A DNA stretch of 52,113 nucleotides. Origin: Clostridia bacterium. Its GTDB lineage: Bacteria > Bacillota > Clostridia > Oscillospirales > Acutalibacteraceae. The notes beneath the pieces are model-generated. The model saw nothing but the letters and a program-made list of their open reading frames with translations, was not told the DNA's origin and made no database searches. Below, piece after piece: positions 44,506-52,113 of the stretch (positions within the stretch are counted from its first letter, which is position 1; every line of letters starts with the position of its first letter). The translations under genes were made by a program, and so were the position numbers. The stretch lies in the NCBI GenBank assembly GCA_017624675.1, contig JAGAMO010000041.1, positions 1 to 52,113 of the forward strand. Reading direction: 5' to 3'.

Positions 44506-45526
44506 ATGTTCTCTTGATAAATTAAACCTTATCTTTGCAGAAATTGCAAAGGATGCGGCACTTTATCTTCCTGCCGACCAGACAGACGGTAGCGCCGCTT
44601 ATAAAAAGTGGGAAGAGGGCACTGCTTTGAGCGACGCTCTTAACACTGTCAGAAGTCCTAAGGATTTCTTCTTCCCCCAGACCGAAGACCTTATGAAATT
44701 TAAAACTCAGGGCAAGAATATTGACATTATCGATATCAGAACTGCTCTTGAAGATTTTGTAATCTTTGGCGTTAGAGCTTGTGATGTTAAAAGCTTTGAT
44801 ATTCTCGACAGAGTATTCTTAACAGAGCCTGTTGACAGCTTCTACGCTTCAAGAAGAAGTCACGGAATCATTGTTTCTATGGCTTGTACAAGACCTTCGG
44901 AAACCTGTTTCTGCAAGACCTTCTCAATTGACCCTGCAAACCCCGCAGGCGATGTTTCTGCTTGGAAAAGTGAGACAGAGATTTTCTTTGAAGCTAACAC
45001 CCAAAAGGGTGAAGACTTCTTAAATAAGATTTCTTCTTTAACCGAAGAATGTGATGACACTTTGGTTGCCACTCAAAAGGAAGCCATCAATAAAATTATG
45101 GATAAGCTTCCCCTTAAAAATCTTGATACCTCTGCTTTCGGCGGTGGCAAGACAAACGAGTTGTTTGATTCTCCCGCATGGGCTGAGCTTTCTCAGTCTT
45201 GTCTTGGTTGCGGAACCTGTACCTTCGTTTGCCCCACCTGTCAGTGCTATGATATTAAAGATTTTAACACAGGCAACGAGGTTATTCGTTTCAGATGTTG
45301 GGATTCTTGTATGTATTCCGACTTTACAAAAATGGCGCACGGCAACAACCGTCTCACCCAAAAAGAGCGTTTCCGTCAGAGATTTATGCACAAGCTTGTG
45401 TATTATCCTGAAAACAACGACGGATTATTCAGCTGTGTTGGTTGCGGACGCTGTCTTGCAAAATGCCCGATATCTATGAATATCGTAAAGGTAATGAAAA
45501 AGATTGGAGGAAACAAAAGTGAATAA
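44498..45526 (+). CDS. flxB: FlxB-like (AsrA/HydB-type) iron-sulfur protein
   Basis: About 342 residues from ATG 44498 (AGGAGG 8 bp upstream). A ~200-residue N-terminal domain with GVRACDVKSFDILDRVF and STACTRP-type cysteines leads to two 4Fe-4S motifs, CLGCGTCTFVCPTCQC and CVGCGRCLAKCP. This matches the electron-carrying subunit of AsrA, HydB and Flx complexes. Overlaps both neighbours. Confidence 0.82.
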   Translation: MRKCSLDKLNLIFAEIAKDAALYLPADQTDGSAAYKKWEEGTALSDALNTVRSPKDFFFPQTEDLMKFKTQGKNIDIIDIRTALEDFVIFGVRACDVKSFDILDRVFLTEPVDSFYASRRSHGIIVSMACTRPSETCFCKTFSIDPANPAGDVSAWKSETEIFFEANTQKGEDFLNKISSLTEECDDTLVATQKEAINKIMDKLPLKNLDTSAFGGGKTNELFDSPAWAELSQSCLGCGTCTFVCPTCQCYDIKDFNTGNEVIRFRCWDSCMYSDFTKMAHGNNRLTQKERFRQRFMHKLVYYPENNDGLFSCVGCGRCLAKCPISMNIVKVMKKIGGNKSE

Positions 45527-46352
45527 TGTAAACGACACCTTGATTCCTAAAGTCGGCGTCATTACCGATGTTCGCATTGATACACCCGATATTAAAACAT
45601 TCCGCGTTGTAACACCCGACGGTAAAAAGGCGTTCGACCATATGCCTGGTCAATGCGCAATGCTTTCTATCCCCGGTGTTGGCGAGGCTATGTTCTCGAT
45701 TACCTCTTCCCCCACAAATGAAGAGTATATGGAATTTTCCATAAAGAAGTGCGGTTGCGTGACCGACTGGCTTCACAATGCTGAAGTGGGTCAACAAATC
45801 ACCATCAGAGGACCTTACGGCAAACCCTTCCCCGTTGACGATGTTTTCGCAGGAAAAGACCTCCTTTTCATTGCGGGCGGTGTTGGTTTAGCTCCTCTTC
45901 GCTCGGTAATTAACTACTGCCGTCACTACCGTGACCGTTACGGTAAAATCGATATTGTTTACGGCTCACGCAGTAAGGACGACTTGCTTGACTATCAAGA
46001 GATTATCAATGAGTGGTCAACCGACAGTGGCGTTAACGTTCACTTAACCATTGATAACCCACAAGAGGGTTGGGACGGTCACGTTGGTTTTGTTCCTACC
46101 TATGTTAAAGAGCTTGGATTTGACACCAATAAGGTTGCAGTTTTGTGCGGACCCCCGATTATGATTAAATTCACTCTTGACGGTCTTTGTGAAATTGGTT
46201 TTGATAAGACAAATGTTTATACAACACTTGAGCTTAGAATGAAGTGCGGTGTGGGCAAATGCGGCAGATGTAATGTTGGCGCTAAATATGTCTGCAAAGA
46301 CGGCCCCGTCTTCCGTTGTGATGAACTGGAAGAACTTCCTGACGAGTATTAA
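45519..46352 (+). CDS. flxA: FlxA-like NAD(P)H:flavin oxidoreductase subunit
   Basis: About 277 residues from GTG 45519, with GGAGG 8 bp upstream; a TTG at 45504 lies inside that site and is unlikely. FAD/NAD reductase fold: FSITSSPTNEEYMEF (FAD), LLFIAGGVGLAPLRS (NAD), CGPPIMIKFT, and a C-terminal 2Fe-2S motif MKCGVGKCGRCNVG as in PyrK and AsrB. This is the NADH entry point of the complex. Confidence 0.9.
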   Translation: MNNVNDTLIPKVGVITDVRIDTPDIKTFRVVTPDGKKAFDHMPGQCAMLSIPGVGEAMFSITSSPTNEEYMEFSIKKCGCVTDWLHNAEVGQQITIRGPYGKPFPVDDVFAGKDLLFIAGGVGLAPLRSVINYCRHYRDRYGKIDIVYGSRSKDDLLDYQEIINEWSTDSGVNVHLTIDNPQEGWDGHVGFVPTYVKELGFDTNKVAVLCGPPIMIKFTLDGLCEIGFDKTNVYTTLELRMKCGVGKCGRCNVGAKYVCKDGPVFRCDELEELPDEY

Positions 46353-46364
46353 AGGAGAAAAAGT

Positions 46365-47039
46365 ATGGAAAATATGGTAAATATTTACCTTTATGGTAAA
46401 AAGTATGAGGTTCCTGAGAGCCTTACTATTATGAATGCTATGGAATATGCAGGCTACCAACTCGTTCGCGGTGTTGGATGCCGTTGCGGATTCTGCGGCG
46501 CTTGTGCTACTATATACCGCATAAAAGGTCAGCAAGAACTCAAAACCTGTCTTGCTTGTCAGACTAAGGTTGAGGACAATATGTATATTGCAACTCTTCC
46601 TTTCTTCCCGCTTGTAAAACAACCCTATGAAATTGAGAACGTTAAACCCACCGAGCAGATTATGATGCAGCTTTACCCCGAAATTTACGCTTGTATCGGT
46701 TGTAACGCTTGTACCAAGGCTTGTACTCAAGAGCTTAATGTTATGCAATACATAGCTTACGCTCAGAGAGGCGACTTTGAAAAGTGTGCAGAAGAATCTT
46801 TTGACTGCGTAATGTGCGGCGTTTGTTCTTCCCGTTGCCCTGCAGGAATTACACATCCTCAGGTAGGTCTTTTGGCAAGACGTCTTAACGGTAAGTATCT
46901 TGCTCCCGAAACACAACACCTTTTAGAGCGTGTTGCTGAAATCGAAAACGGCGGTTGCGAAGCAGACCTTCAGGATATTATGAAGAAGACTGCTGAGGAA
47001 CTCAAAGAAATGTATAACAATCGTGATTTTGAGAAATAA
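46365..47039 (+). CDS. frdB: fumarate reductase iron-sulfur subunit
   Basis: 224 residues. A plant-type 2Fe-2S domain (CRCGFCGAC...CLAC) is followed by two cysteine motifs, CIGCNACTKAC and CVMCGVCSSRCPAG. Compared with ordinary FrdB/SdhB it has fewer residues between the domains, and it lacks the HdrB-like extension of methanogen TfrB. It should pass electrons to FrdA. Confidence 0.88.
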   Translation: MENMVNIYLYGKKYEVPESLTIMNAMEYAGYQLVRGVGCRCGFCGACATIYRIKGQQELKTCLACQTKVEDNMYIATLPFFPLVKQPYEIENVKPTEQIMMQLYPEIYACIGCNACTKACTQELNVMQYIAYAQRGDFEKCAEESFDCVMCGVCSSRCPAGITHPQVGLLARRLNGKYLAPETQHLLERVAEIENGGCEADLQDIMKKTAEELKEMYNNRDFEK

Positions 47040-47053
47040 GGAGGTGCGATAAT

Positions 47054-48673
47054 ATGTATACACAGGAAATGTTAGAATCCATAAAAAAGGTTGAGGCAAC
47101 CCGTGAGGAGCGTCTCAAACAAATTCTCGCAGGCAATCATCCCAGACGTATGACTGCTGAAGAAAAGGACCAAGTTTTACTTGAAAACCATCCCGACCAC
47201 ATAAAGTCGCAGTTTGCCGAGCTCAAAATCGGTCCCAACAAGGGCGAAAAAGTGCCGATTGAACTTGCTGAGACTTTACAGGCTAACCCCAGAATTAACC
47301 CCGCAGACATTGACCTTACAAAGATTGATTATGATGTTGATGTTTTGGTTATAGGTGGCGGCGGCGCAGGTTCTGCGGCTGCTATTATGGCACACGAAAA
47401 CGGCGCTAATGTTATGATTGTAACCAAGCTTCGTCACGGTGATGCCAACACAATGATGGCTGAAGGCGGTATTCAGGCTGCTGATAAGCCTAACGACAGC
47501 CCTGCTCAACACTATCTTGATGTTATGGGCGGCGGTCACTTTAAAAATGTGCCTGAGCTTGTTTACAAATTGGTTAACGATGCTCCTGTTTGTATTAAAT
47601 GGCTTAACGAACTCGGTGTTATGTTCGATAAGGAAGCAGACGGCACAATGGTAACCACCCACGGCGGCGGTACCTCCAGAAAGCGTATGCACGCTTGTAA
47701 GGACTATTCGGGTGCTGAAATTATGCGTGTTTTACGCGATGAAGTTCAAAACCGTCAAATTCCCGTTGTTGATTTCACATCAGCTATCGAAATTATTAAG
47801 GACGAAAACGGCAAGGCTGCCGGCGCTGTTCTTATGAATATGGAAACCAAGGATATTTTGATTGCTCGCGCAAAAACTGTAATCATCGCTACCGGCGGTG
47901 CAGGTCGTATGCACTATCAAGGCTTCCCAACCTCTAACCACTATGGCGCTACTGCTGACGGTCTTGTTTTGGCTTACCGTGCAGGTGCTCCCTTGCTTTA
48001 TGCTTACACTTTACAGTACCACCCCACAGGCGCTGCTTATCCTTCACAGATTTTCGGCGCATTAGTTACTGAGAAGGTTCGTTCTATCGGTGCTCAGCTT
48101 ATCAACTCCGAGGGTGAAGCATTTATGTATCCTCTTGAGACCCGTGACGTTTGCGCTTCTTCTGTTATCAGAGAATGCCGCAGAGGTAACGGTATTGACA
48201 CCTTTGGTGGCGGTCAGGGTGTCTGGCTTGACTCTCCTATGATTGAGATGCTCCACGGCGAAGGCACTATTGAGAAGAGAATTCCTGCTATGATGCGTAT
48301 GTACCTTAAATATGGTATTGATATGCGTAAGCAACCCATTCTTATTTATCCTACCCTCCACTATCAAAACGGCGGTATCAAGATTGCTGACAACGGTATG
48401 TCAGATGTTGAGAACCTCTTTGTTGCAGGTGAGGCTGTAGGAGGAATTCACGGCGAAAACCGTCTTATGGGTAACTCTCTCCTTGATATCATTGTATTTG
48501 GTCGTAACGCAGGTGTTAATGCTGCTGCAGTTGCTAAAAATACTGTTGTTAGCGACAAACTCAACCTCGACCATGTTGAAAGCTTTAAAAAGGAAATGGC
48601 TGAAGCAGGTATTAAAACCGATAAAGTTTCTCCCAAACTTCTTCCTAACTATACAAAGCAGAAGGATTTTTAA
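47054..48673 (+). CDS. frdA: fumarate reductase flavoprotein subunit
   Basis: 539 residues. FAD site VIGGGGAGSAAAIMAHENG, the flavin-linking/proton region HGDANTMMAEGGIQA, HPTGAAYPSQ, the substrate Arg/His region LHYQNGGI and GEAVGGIHGENRLMGNSLLD are in place. There are 90 residues before the FAD domain, and the C-terminal helical domain found in SdhA/FrdA is missing: the protein ends ~85 residues after NRLMGNSL. No membrane anchor subunit (FrdCD) is encoded, so the enzyme is soluble. Reduction of fumarate to succinate is the predicted direction. Confidence 0.9.
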   Translation: MYTQEMLESIKKVEATREERLKQILAGNHPRRMTAEEKDQVLLENHPDHIKSQFAELKIGPNKGEKVPIELAETLQANPRINPADIDLTKIDYDVDVLVIGGGGAGSAAAIMAHENGANVMIVTKLRHGDANTMMAEGGIQAADKPNDSPAQHYLDVMGGGHFKNVPELVYKLVNDAPVCIKWLNELGVMFDKEADGTMVTTHGGGTSRKRMHACKDYSGAEIMRVLRDEVQNRQIPVVDFTSAIEIIKDENGKAAGAVLMNMETKDILIARAKTVIIATGGAGRMHYQGFPTSNHYGATADGLVLAYRAGAPLLYAYTLQYHPTGAAYPSQIFGALVTEKVRSIGAQLINSEGEAFMYPLETRDVCASSVIRECRRGNGIDTFGGGQGVWLDSPMIEMLHGEGTIEKRIPAMMRMYLKYGIDMRKQPILIYPTLHYQNGGIKIADNGMSDVENLFVAGEAVGGIHGENRLMGNSLLDIIVFGRNAGVNAAAVAKNTVVSDKLNLDHVESFKKEMAEAGIKTDKVSPKLLPNYTKQKDF

Positions 48674-48687
48674 GGGGGAAATAAAAA

Positions 48688-49950
48688 ATGAGTTTATTTA
48701 ACGGAGTTATTTCCATCGGCAATGTTTCCACATTGTTGTTTGTCTGCTTCGCAGTTCTTTTACTCGGCTACGCTCTTGGCAGAATAACAATTAAGGGCGT
48801 TTCTTTAGGCGACGCAGGTGTGTTTATTGTGGCACTCTTGCTTGGCGCATTGTTCTTTAGTGTTAACGACGCCGGAAACCTTTTGTTTGCGGCATCCTCC
48901 ACTGGCTATGATTTTTCAAGCGGTCTTTCAATAATTGAAAGCTTAGGTCTTGTTCTTTTCGTAACCTCTGTTGGATATATTGCAGGTCCTAAGTTCTTCG
49001 GCAACTTTAAGAGAAACTTCAAGTCTTATGTGCTTTTAGGTCTCATTATTATCCTTGCAGGCGGTATTGCTGCTGCGGGTTGTATCTATGCTGGTGAATT
49101 CTTAGGCTATGGCGCAACCATTAAAGAGCAGGACGGATTTGTAGCTATGATAGTTGGTCTTCTTTCAGGCTCACTAACATCTACCCCCGCTTTCTCTGCC
49201 GCAAAGGCAACCGTTGCTCCTGAGTTTACAGGTCTTGTATCGGTAGGCCACGGTATTGCTTATATCTTCGGTGTTGTTGGCGTTGTGCTTTTCGTTCAGA
49301 TTATCCCCAAGATGACAAAGGCTAATATGGACGAAGAACGCGCAAAGCTTGTTATCGCATCTGAAGGAGAAGAGAAAAAGGGCATTTTAAAGCTTTTCGA
49401 AATTGACCATATGGGTATTGCAGGCTTCTCTCTTGCCGCAATTCTCGGTACATTCATCGGTCAGATTAAAATTCCCCTTTCCTCACAAGGACTTAGCGGT
49501 ACCTGCTTCTCTCTTACAACCACAGGCGGTTGCTTACTTGCAAGTTTGGTTTTAGGTCACTTCGGTAGAATCGGTAAGGTTAGCATTATGCCCGCTCAAG
49601 GCACACTCAAGCTTTTCAGAGAGTTGGGACTCGTTCTCTTCCTCGTGGGCGCTGGTATCCCCGGTGGCGCAGAGTTCGTTGCAAACTTCGACCCCATGTA
49701 TTTCGTTTACGGTATCGTAATGACTATTGTACCCCTAATCCTTGGTTACTTGTTTGCAAAATATGTTCTTAAGCTCAGCTTACTTAACAACCTCGGTTCT
49801 ATCACCGGCGGTATGACAAGTACTCCCGCTTTGGGAACACTTATTGGTGTTGCAGGTACTGAGGATGTAGCAGCCGCTTACGCTGCAACCTATCCTATTG
49901 CACTTATTGCGGTTGTTTTGGTTTCCCAGTTCCTTGTAATCTTATTCTAA
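48688..49950 (+). CDS. AspT/SucE-family transporter, probable succinate exporter
   Basis: 420 residues, about ten membrane helices in two halves. The repeated GSLTSTPAFSAAKATV and GGMTSTPALGTLIGVA sequences mark the two halves of the aspartate-alanine exchanger family (AAE). Members normally carry two TrkA-C regulatory domains between the halves and are near 550 residues; here a short charged linker (KMTKANMDEERAKLV) replaces them. SucE1 of Corynebacterium, a succinate exporter, belongs to this family. Being the last gene after frdA, it is likely the succinate exit (inference). Confidence 0.75.
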   Translation: MSLFNGVISIGNVSTLLFVCFAVLLLGYALGRITIKGVSLGDAGVFIVALLLGALFFSVNDAGNLLFAASSTGYDFSSGLSIIESLGLVLFVTSVGYIAGPKFFGNFKRNFKSYVLLGLIIILAGGIAAAGCIYAGEFLGYGATIKEQDGFVAMIVGLLSGSLTSTPAFSAAKATVAPEFTGLVSVGHGIAYIFGVVGVVLFVQIIPKMTKANMDEERAKLVIASEGEEKKGILKLFEIDHMGIAGFSLAAILGTFIGQIKIPLSSQGLSGTCFSLTTTGGCLLASLVLGHFGRIGKVSIMPAQGTLKLFRELGLVLFLVGAGIPGGAEFVANFDPMYFVYGIVMTIVPLILGYLFAKYVLKLSLLNNLGSITGGMTSTPALGTLIGVAGTEDVAAAYAATYPIALIAVVLVSQFLVILF

Positions 49951-49967
49951 TTTAAGAATATAAAGTT

Positions 49968-49998
49968 AAACCCGTGCTTCGAAATGAAGCACGGGTTT
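49968..49998. terminator. bidirectional terminator of the succinate operon
   Basis: AAACCCGTGCTTC (49968-49980) and GAAGCACGGGTTT (49986-49998) make a perfect 13-bp stem with a 5-nt loop and T-run, 18 bp after the transporter and just before the convergent esterase gene. Confidence 0.95.
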
Positions 49999-50003
49999 TT
50001 GTT

Positions 50004-50969
50004 TTAAATTATTTGTTTGAGTTCTTTTGTCAGCTTTTCAGCTATGATTTTATGTCCGTCACGAAGGGGGTGCAAGGGCTCAAGCGGTACCCAAAGTGTT
50101 CCGTCTATAAAGTGAATATTGTCGCCCTCTTCTTTATTATACTGCTCTATCATTTCGCAAAGTTCTTTTGGATAACAGCCTGAAAAAGCTGCCAAGCAAA
50201 TAATAACCGAATCAGGATGAGCTTTTCTTACAACATTAAGCAGTCCTCTATATTCCTCAATATAGCATTCCATTGTGGCTCTGCGGTCATTTGCGCCGTG
50301 GTTTATAAGTATATAATCGGGGTGATCATATTGAACGGGAGCACCCTCAAAACAATATGGATAACTTTCAGCCGCCTTTGGAACTTCGCCGCAACCCGAT
50401 TTTGTAACACCCACAGCACCGTAGCCCATGTGCAAATCACGAAGCCCTAAATTTTGTGCGGTAAGATAAGCATAAGTAGCAGTTACATCATCTTGGAAAG
50501 GTCTGCCGTCTTGTCCAGTATTGGAGGGTTCAATTTCAGCATCAATCAAGACACCCTCGGTTATACTGTCGCCAACAAATTCAATGGTTTTGCGGTTATC
50601 GGGCGGTAAAACTCCACTTTGCTCGGCTTCATAACCTTTAAAAGAAATTTTGCCGACAAGGGGATGGAAAAATCTCGGTTGAATTTCTTTGCCGCCTTTA
50701 AAAATAACCTTTAAAATGTGGTCGCCCTCTTTAGTGTCAACACGCAAATATTTATAAAGGGGAACTTCATATTTTGACTCGTCGTCTATCTGCAACCAAA
50801 GATGCGGCATAGGCTCTTCGTTGGCTGTGGTATCAAAATATAATCGTATATAGTCGCCCTTAAAGGCAATTTCAAGGGTTGAGCCTGTGGCGGTTGCTGT
50901 CATGGCATCGCCGTACGGAGCATATCTTCCTGTATAACGAATAGATTCGTGGGAACAATCAAAATACAT
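50004..50969 (-). CDS. SGNH-family esterase with N-terminal jelly roll
   Basis: 321 residues. An N-terminal beta-sandwich (~1-115) is followed by an SGNH hydrolase domain with the catalytic Ser in FVGDSITEG, block III NHGANDRR and the Asp/His in PLRDGHKI. This resembles carbohydrate esterase family CE2-type acetyl-xylan/mannan esterases. No signal peptide is visible, so it is probably cytoplasmic and acts on imported oligosaccharides (inference). Confidence 0.85.
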   Translation of the reverse strand: MYFDCSHESIRYTGRYAPYGDAMTATATGSTLEIAFKGDYIRLYFDTTANEEPMPHLWLQIDDESKYEVPLYKYLRVDTKEGDHILKVIFKGGKEIQPRFFHPLVGKISFKGYEAEQSGVLPPDNRKTIEFVGDSITEGVLIDAEIEPSNTGQDGRPFQDDVTATYAYLTAQNLGLRDLHMGYGAVGVTKSGCGEVPKAAESYPYCFEGAPVQYDHPDYILINHGANDRRATMECYIEEYRGLLNVVRKAHPDSVIICLAAFSGCYPKELCEMIEQYNKEEGDNIHFIDGTLWVPLEPLHPLRDGHKIIAEKLTKELKQII

Positions 50970-51001
50970 AAAATCACCTGAAATAATTTATTTACATATC
51001 A

Positions 51002-51030
51002 AGTATAGCATAATAAAATTTGGAATTCAA
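51002..51030 (-). promoter_or_regulatory. promoter of the SGNH esterase gene
   Basis: On the minus strand TTGAAT (51025-51030), 17 bp, TATACT (51002-51007), about 33 bp before the esterase ATG. Confidence 0.65.
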
Positions 51031-51055
51031 GGTCTGAATCCTACTCAATAAAATC

Positions 51056-51390
51056 AAGGCGTAGCCTTGTGTATCATCGAAACGAAGTTTTGCATATCAT
51101 CAGCGGCAAAGCCACTGTATCTCATCAAGCCGATAGAAGTATACATACCTGCGGTGTGATGATATACCAAGCCTATCGGTCAGATTTCTGTTTTTCATTA
51201 GGTCTGATTTTCGAAACTCATTCCGTGAGATTTTCCAATTATTCATTATTCATCAGCGAAGCGATTTCATCATTCAATATTCATTACGGAAATCCGTCTT
51301 AATGAATGATGAATATTGAATAATGAAAAATGAATAATACAAAATCAAAAATCCGCCGATTTTCATCAGCGGATTTCCGATTTTGAAAGT
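51056..51390. repeat. dense inverted-repeat region, possible miniature element
   Basis: Three small hairpins, AAGGC-GTA-GCCTT (51056-51068), AAAC-GAA-GTTT (51080-51090) and GGC-AAA-GCC (51105-51113), are separated by near-identical TATCATC units (51071-51077, 51095-51100). A reversed unit GATGATAT occurs at 51158-51165, flanked by CCGATAG/CTATCGG (51130-51136, 51173-51179). An AT-rich part (51237-51345) repeats ATTATTCAT/ATGAATAAT motifs in both orientations around ACGGAAATCCGT, and AAATCCGC/GCGGATTT (51349-51375) closes it. No protein-coding gene is convincing in the 505 bp between 50970 and 51475. Confidence 0.7.
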
Positions 51391-51475
51391 AGAGACCTAT
51401 TTTGATACGAAATGCACACCCCTCGGATAAATCGTTAAAAGGTGTGCCTTTCGTTAAAAGGTGCAACGCTCATTT

Positions 51476-51910
51476 TTACGGAGCAACGACTCTGCCGTTC
51501 CGAACCACAGCATGAGTAAAGAAGTCCAAAGAGATCGTAATGTCCCAACCGAAGATGTCCTTAAAGAAAGAGGACTGGTCAGCCATTCCGATAACTCTGT
51601 TAATATCCCGCAGGCCACCACAGCAGTTAAAGGAATAGTCCACGCTGATATGGTCAAAGTGACGCTCAATTTTGGTGTCCAGTTCGTACAGTTCAGAAAC
51701 CTCTATAGCAGCTCGGATAAAATCTTCACTGGCCTTGATGCGTTCAGGCATAAGGACATAAGTGGTGTTTTCCTGTATTTTCTGCATTATCTCATCAAAA
51801 GAAGGAGTCGGTTCTTCTGGCTCGTCCGCCATCTCCAGTTCTACCTGTTTCATTTCCTCCATCGGATCGATGCGAGGATATTTCTTTTCATAAATGATTT
51901 CTACACTCAT
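51476..51910 (-). CDS. hypothetical protein of an accessory element
   Basis: 144 residues from ATG 51910 (GAGGGGTGAG upstream; the longer frame to 51943 overlaps the upstream stop). An acidic N-terminal half (YEKKYPRIDPMEEMKQVELE) precedes a region with SFNCCGGLRDINRV and IFGWDITISLDFFTHAVV. I do not recognise the family. It follows a partial DUF1273/YpsA-like gene by 4 bp, as in mobile-element gene arrays of Lachnospiraceae and Oscillospirales. Base use differs from the core operons. Confidence 0.65.
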   Translation of the reverse strand: MSVEIIYEKKYPRIDPMEEMKQVELEMADEPEEPTPSFDEIMQKIQENTTYVLMPERIKASEDFIRAAIEVSELYELDTKIERHFDHISVDYSFNCCGGLRDINRVIGMADQSSFFKDIFGWDITISLDFFTHAVVRNGRVVAP

Positions 51911-51914
51911 ACGC

Positions 51915-52113
51915 TCACCCCTCGATGCGGACAACAGGCACACCGACCTTCACCGCATAATCTATCGTGTTTTTGGTTCCGCTCTTTTCTCCATTGAATA
52001 CAGCAATGACCCTGGCAGCGTGGTTAACCATCCATTCGTTTCTGATCTGAAAGCAGGCTCGGCTGTAGCCCTCACAGACATATTTCACGAAGTCTGCGGA
52101 TGCCAGTATCTCT
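51915..52113 (-). CDS. DUF1273/YpsA-like protein, C-terminal part (cut by window edge)
   Basis: A partial frame of 66 codons ending at 51915. It contains CFQIRNEWMVNHAARVIAVF followed by GTKNTIDYAVKVGVPVVRI, the last strands of the SLOG (YpsA) nucleotide-binding fold, with the usual GGTKNTxxYA. The start lies beyond the window. In mobile elements such genes are common; role unknown. Confidence 0.7.
   Translation of the reverse strand, partial: EILASADFVKYVCEGYSRACFQIRNEWMVNHAARVIAVFNGEKSGTKNTIDYAVKVGVPVVRIEG

Noticed and set aside
45504-46352. TTG start at 45504 for the FlxA-like gene
   Set aside because: The TTG is part of the ribosome site itself; GTG 45519 has proper spacing and matches the family start.
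46044-46919. 291-residue ORF antisense to flxA and frdB
   Set aside because: Shadow of well-supported genes; the reading frame has no motif and no ribosome site.
51056-51390. CRISPR array
   Set aside because: The repeated units are 7-12 bp hairpins with irregular spacing, not a uniform 25-40 bp repeat with spacers, and no cas gene is present.
51461-51997. 178-residue plus-strand ORF at the right end
   Set aside because: It is antisense to the 144-residue gene and the YpsA-like gene, both of which have ribosome sites or family motifs.

Overview
The window looks like the chromosome of a spore-forming, strictly anaerobic Clostridia member, plausibly a gut Oscillospirales/Ruminococcaceae-type Firmicute. 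Support: moderately AT-rich DNA with strong AGGAGG-type ribosome sites, the classic Firmicute yicC-remA-gmk-rpoZ-priA-def-fmt-rsmB-rlmN-prpC-prkC-rsgA order, a 29-residue spoVM and a YlmC/YmxH protein (both sporulation-linked), Rex redox control, and heterodisulfide-reductase-type electron bifurcation. The exact taxon is inference.

Region 1 (1-11050) is accessory DNA. A structured non-coding stretch and a small serine recombinase come first, then a tightly packed eight-gene plus-strand cassette: a membrane Ser/Thr kinase with a leucine-rich-repeat ectodomain, an ABC ATPase with two FHA domains, its permease, a membrane-anchored protein of unknown function, two zinc-ribbon proteins, a PP2C phosphatase and a transglutaminase-like protein. 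It reads as a self-contained phospho-signalling and transport system. Between it and a tRNA-Lys lie the decayed 3' end of a probable type I toxin-antitoxin locus and a perfect 18-bp hairpin.

Region 2 (11298-23499, minus strand) is housekeeping: tRNA-Lys with a consensus promoter, then one long operon read from a consensus promoter before yicC down to two very small genes, a 49-residue cysteine-rich membrane protein and spoVM.

Region 3 (23571-31264, plus strand) is a compact phage-head cassette inserted between yicC and rex: terminase small and large subunits, small membrane protein, scaffold, capsid with an Ig-like tail, portal, connector, a large beta-rich protein and a holin/XhlA-like protein. 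There is no integrase, repressor, replication, tape-measure or lysin gene, and its ORFs are intact.

Region 4 (31272-37305) holds rex, ylmC, two membrane proteins, a small conserved protein, a DUF6062 protein, an 8-oxoguanine glycosylase and a dGTPase-like HD protein, with clear terminators and promoters between them. One intergenic stretch carries two DnaA-box-like sites.

Region 5 (37432-49998, plus strand) is the most coherent metabolic unit: malate dehydrogenase built on a lactate-dehydrogenase frame, fumarase, HdrBCA, FlxDCBA-like subunits, soluble fumarate reductase FrdBA and an AspT/SucE-family transporter. It encodes oxaloacetate to malate to fumarate to succinate plus probable export, with NADH entering through an electron-bifurcating Flx-Hdr module and no membrane anchor or quinone. 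A good match to a Rex operator overlaps the -10 of its promoter, and rex itself lies about 5.5 kb away, so the operon is probably switched on when NADH/NAD is high.

Region 6 (50004-52113) has an SGNH esterase, about 340 bp of nested inverted repeats, and the edge of what looks like another accessory element (a hypothetical protein and a partial DUF1273/YpsA-like gene).
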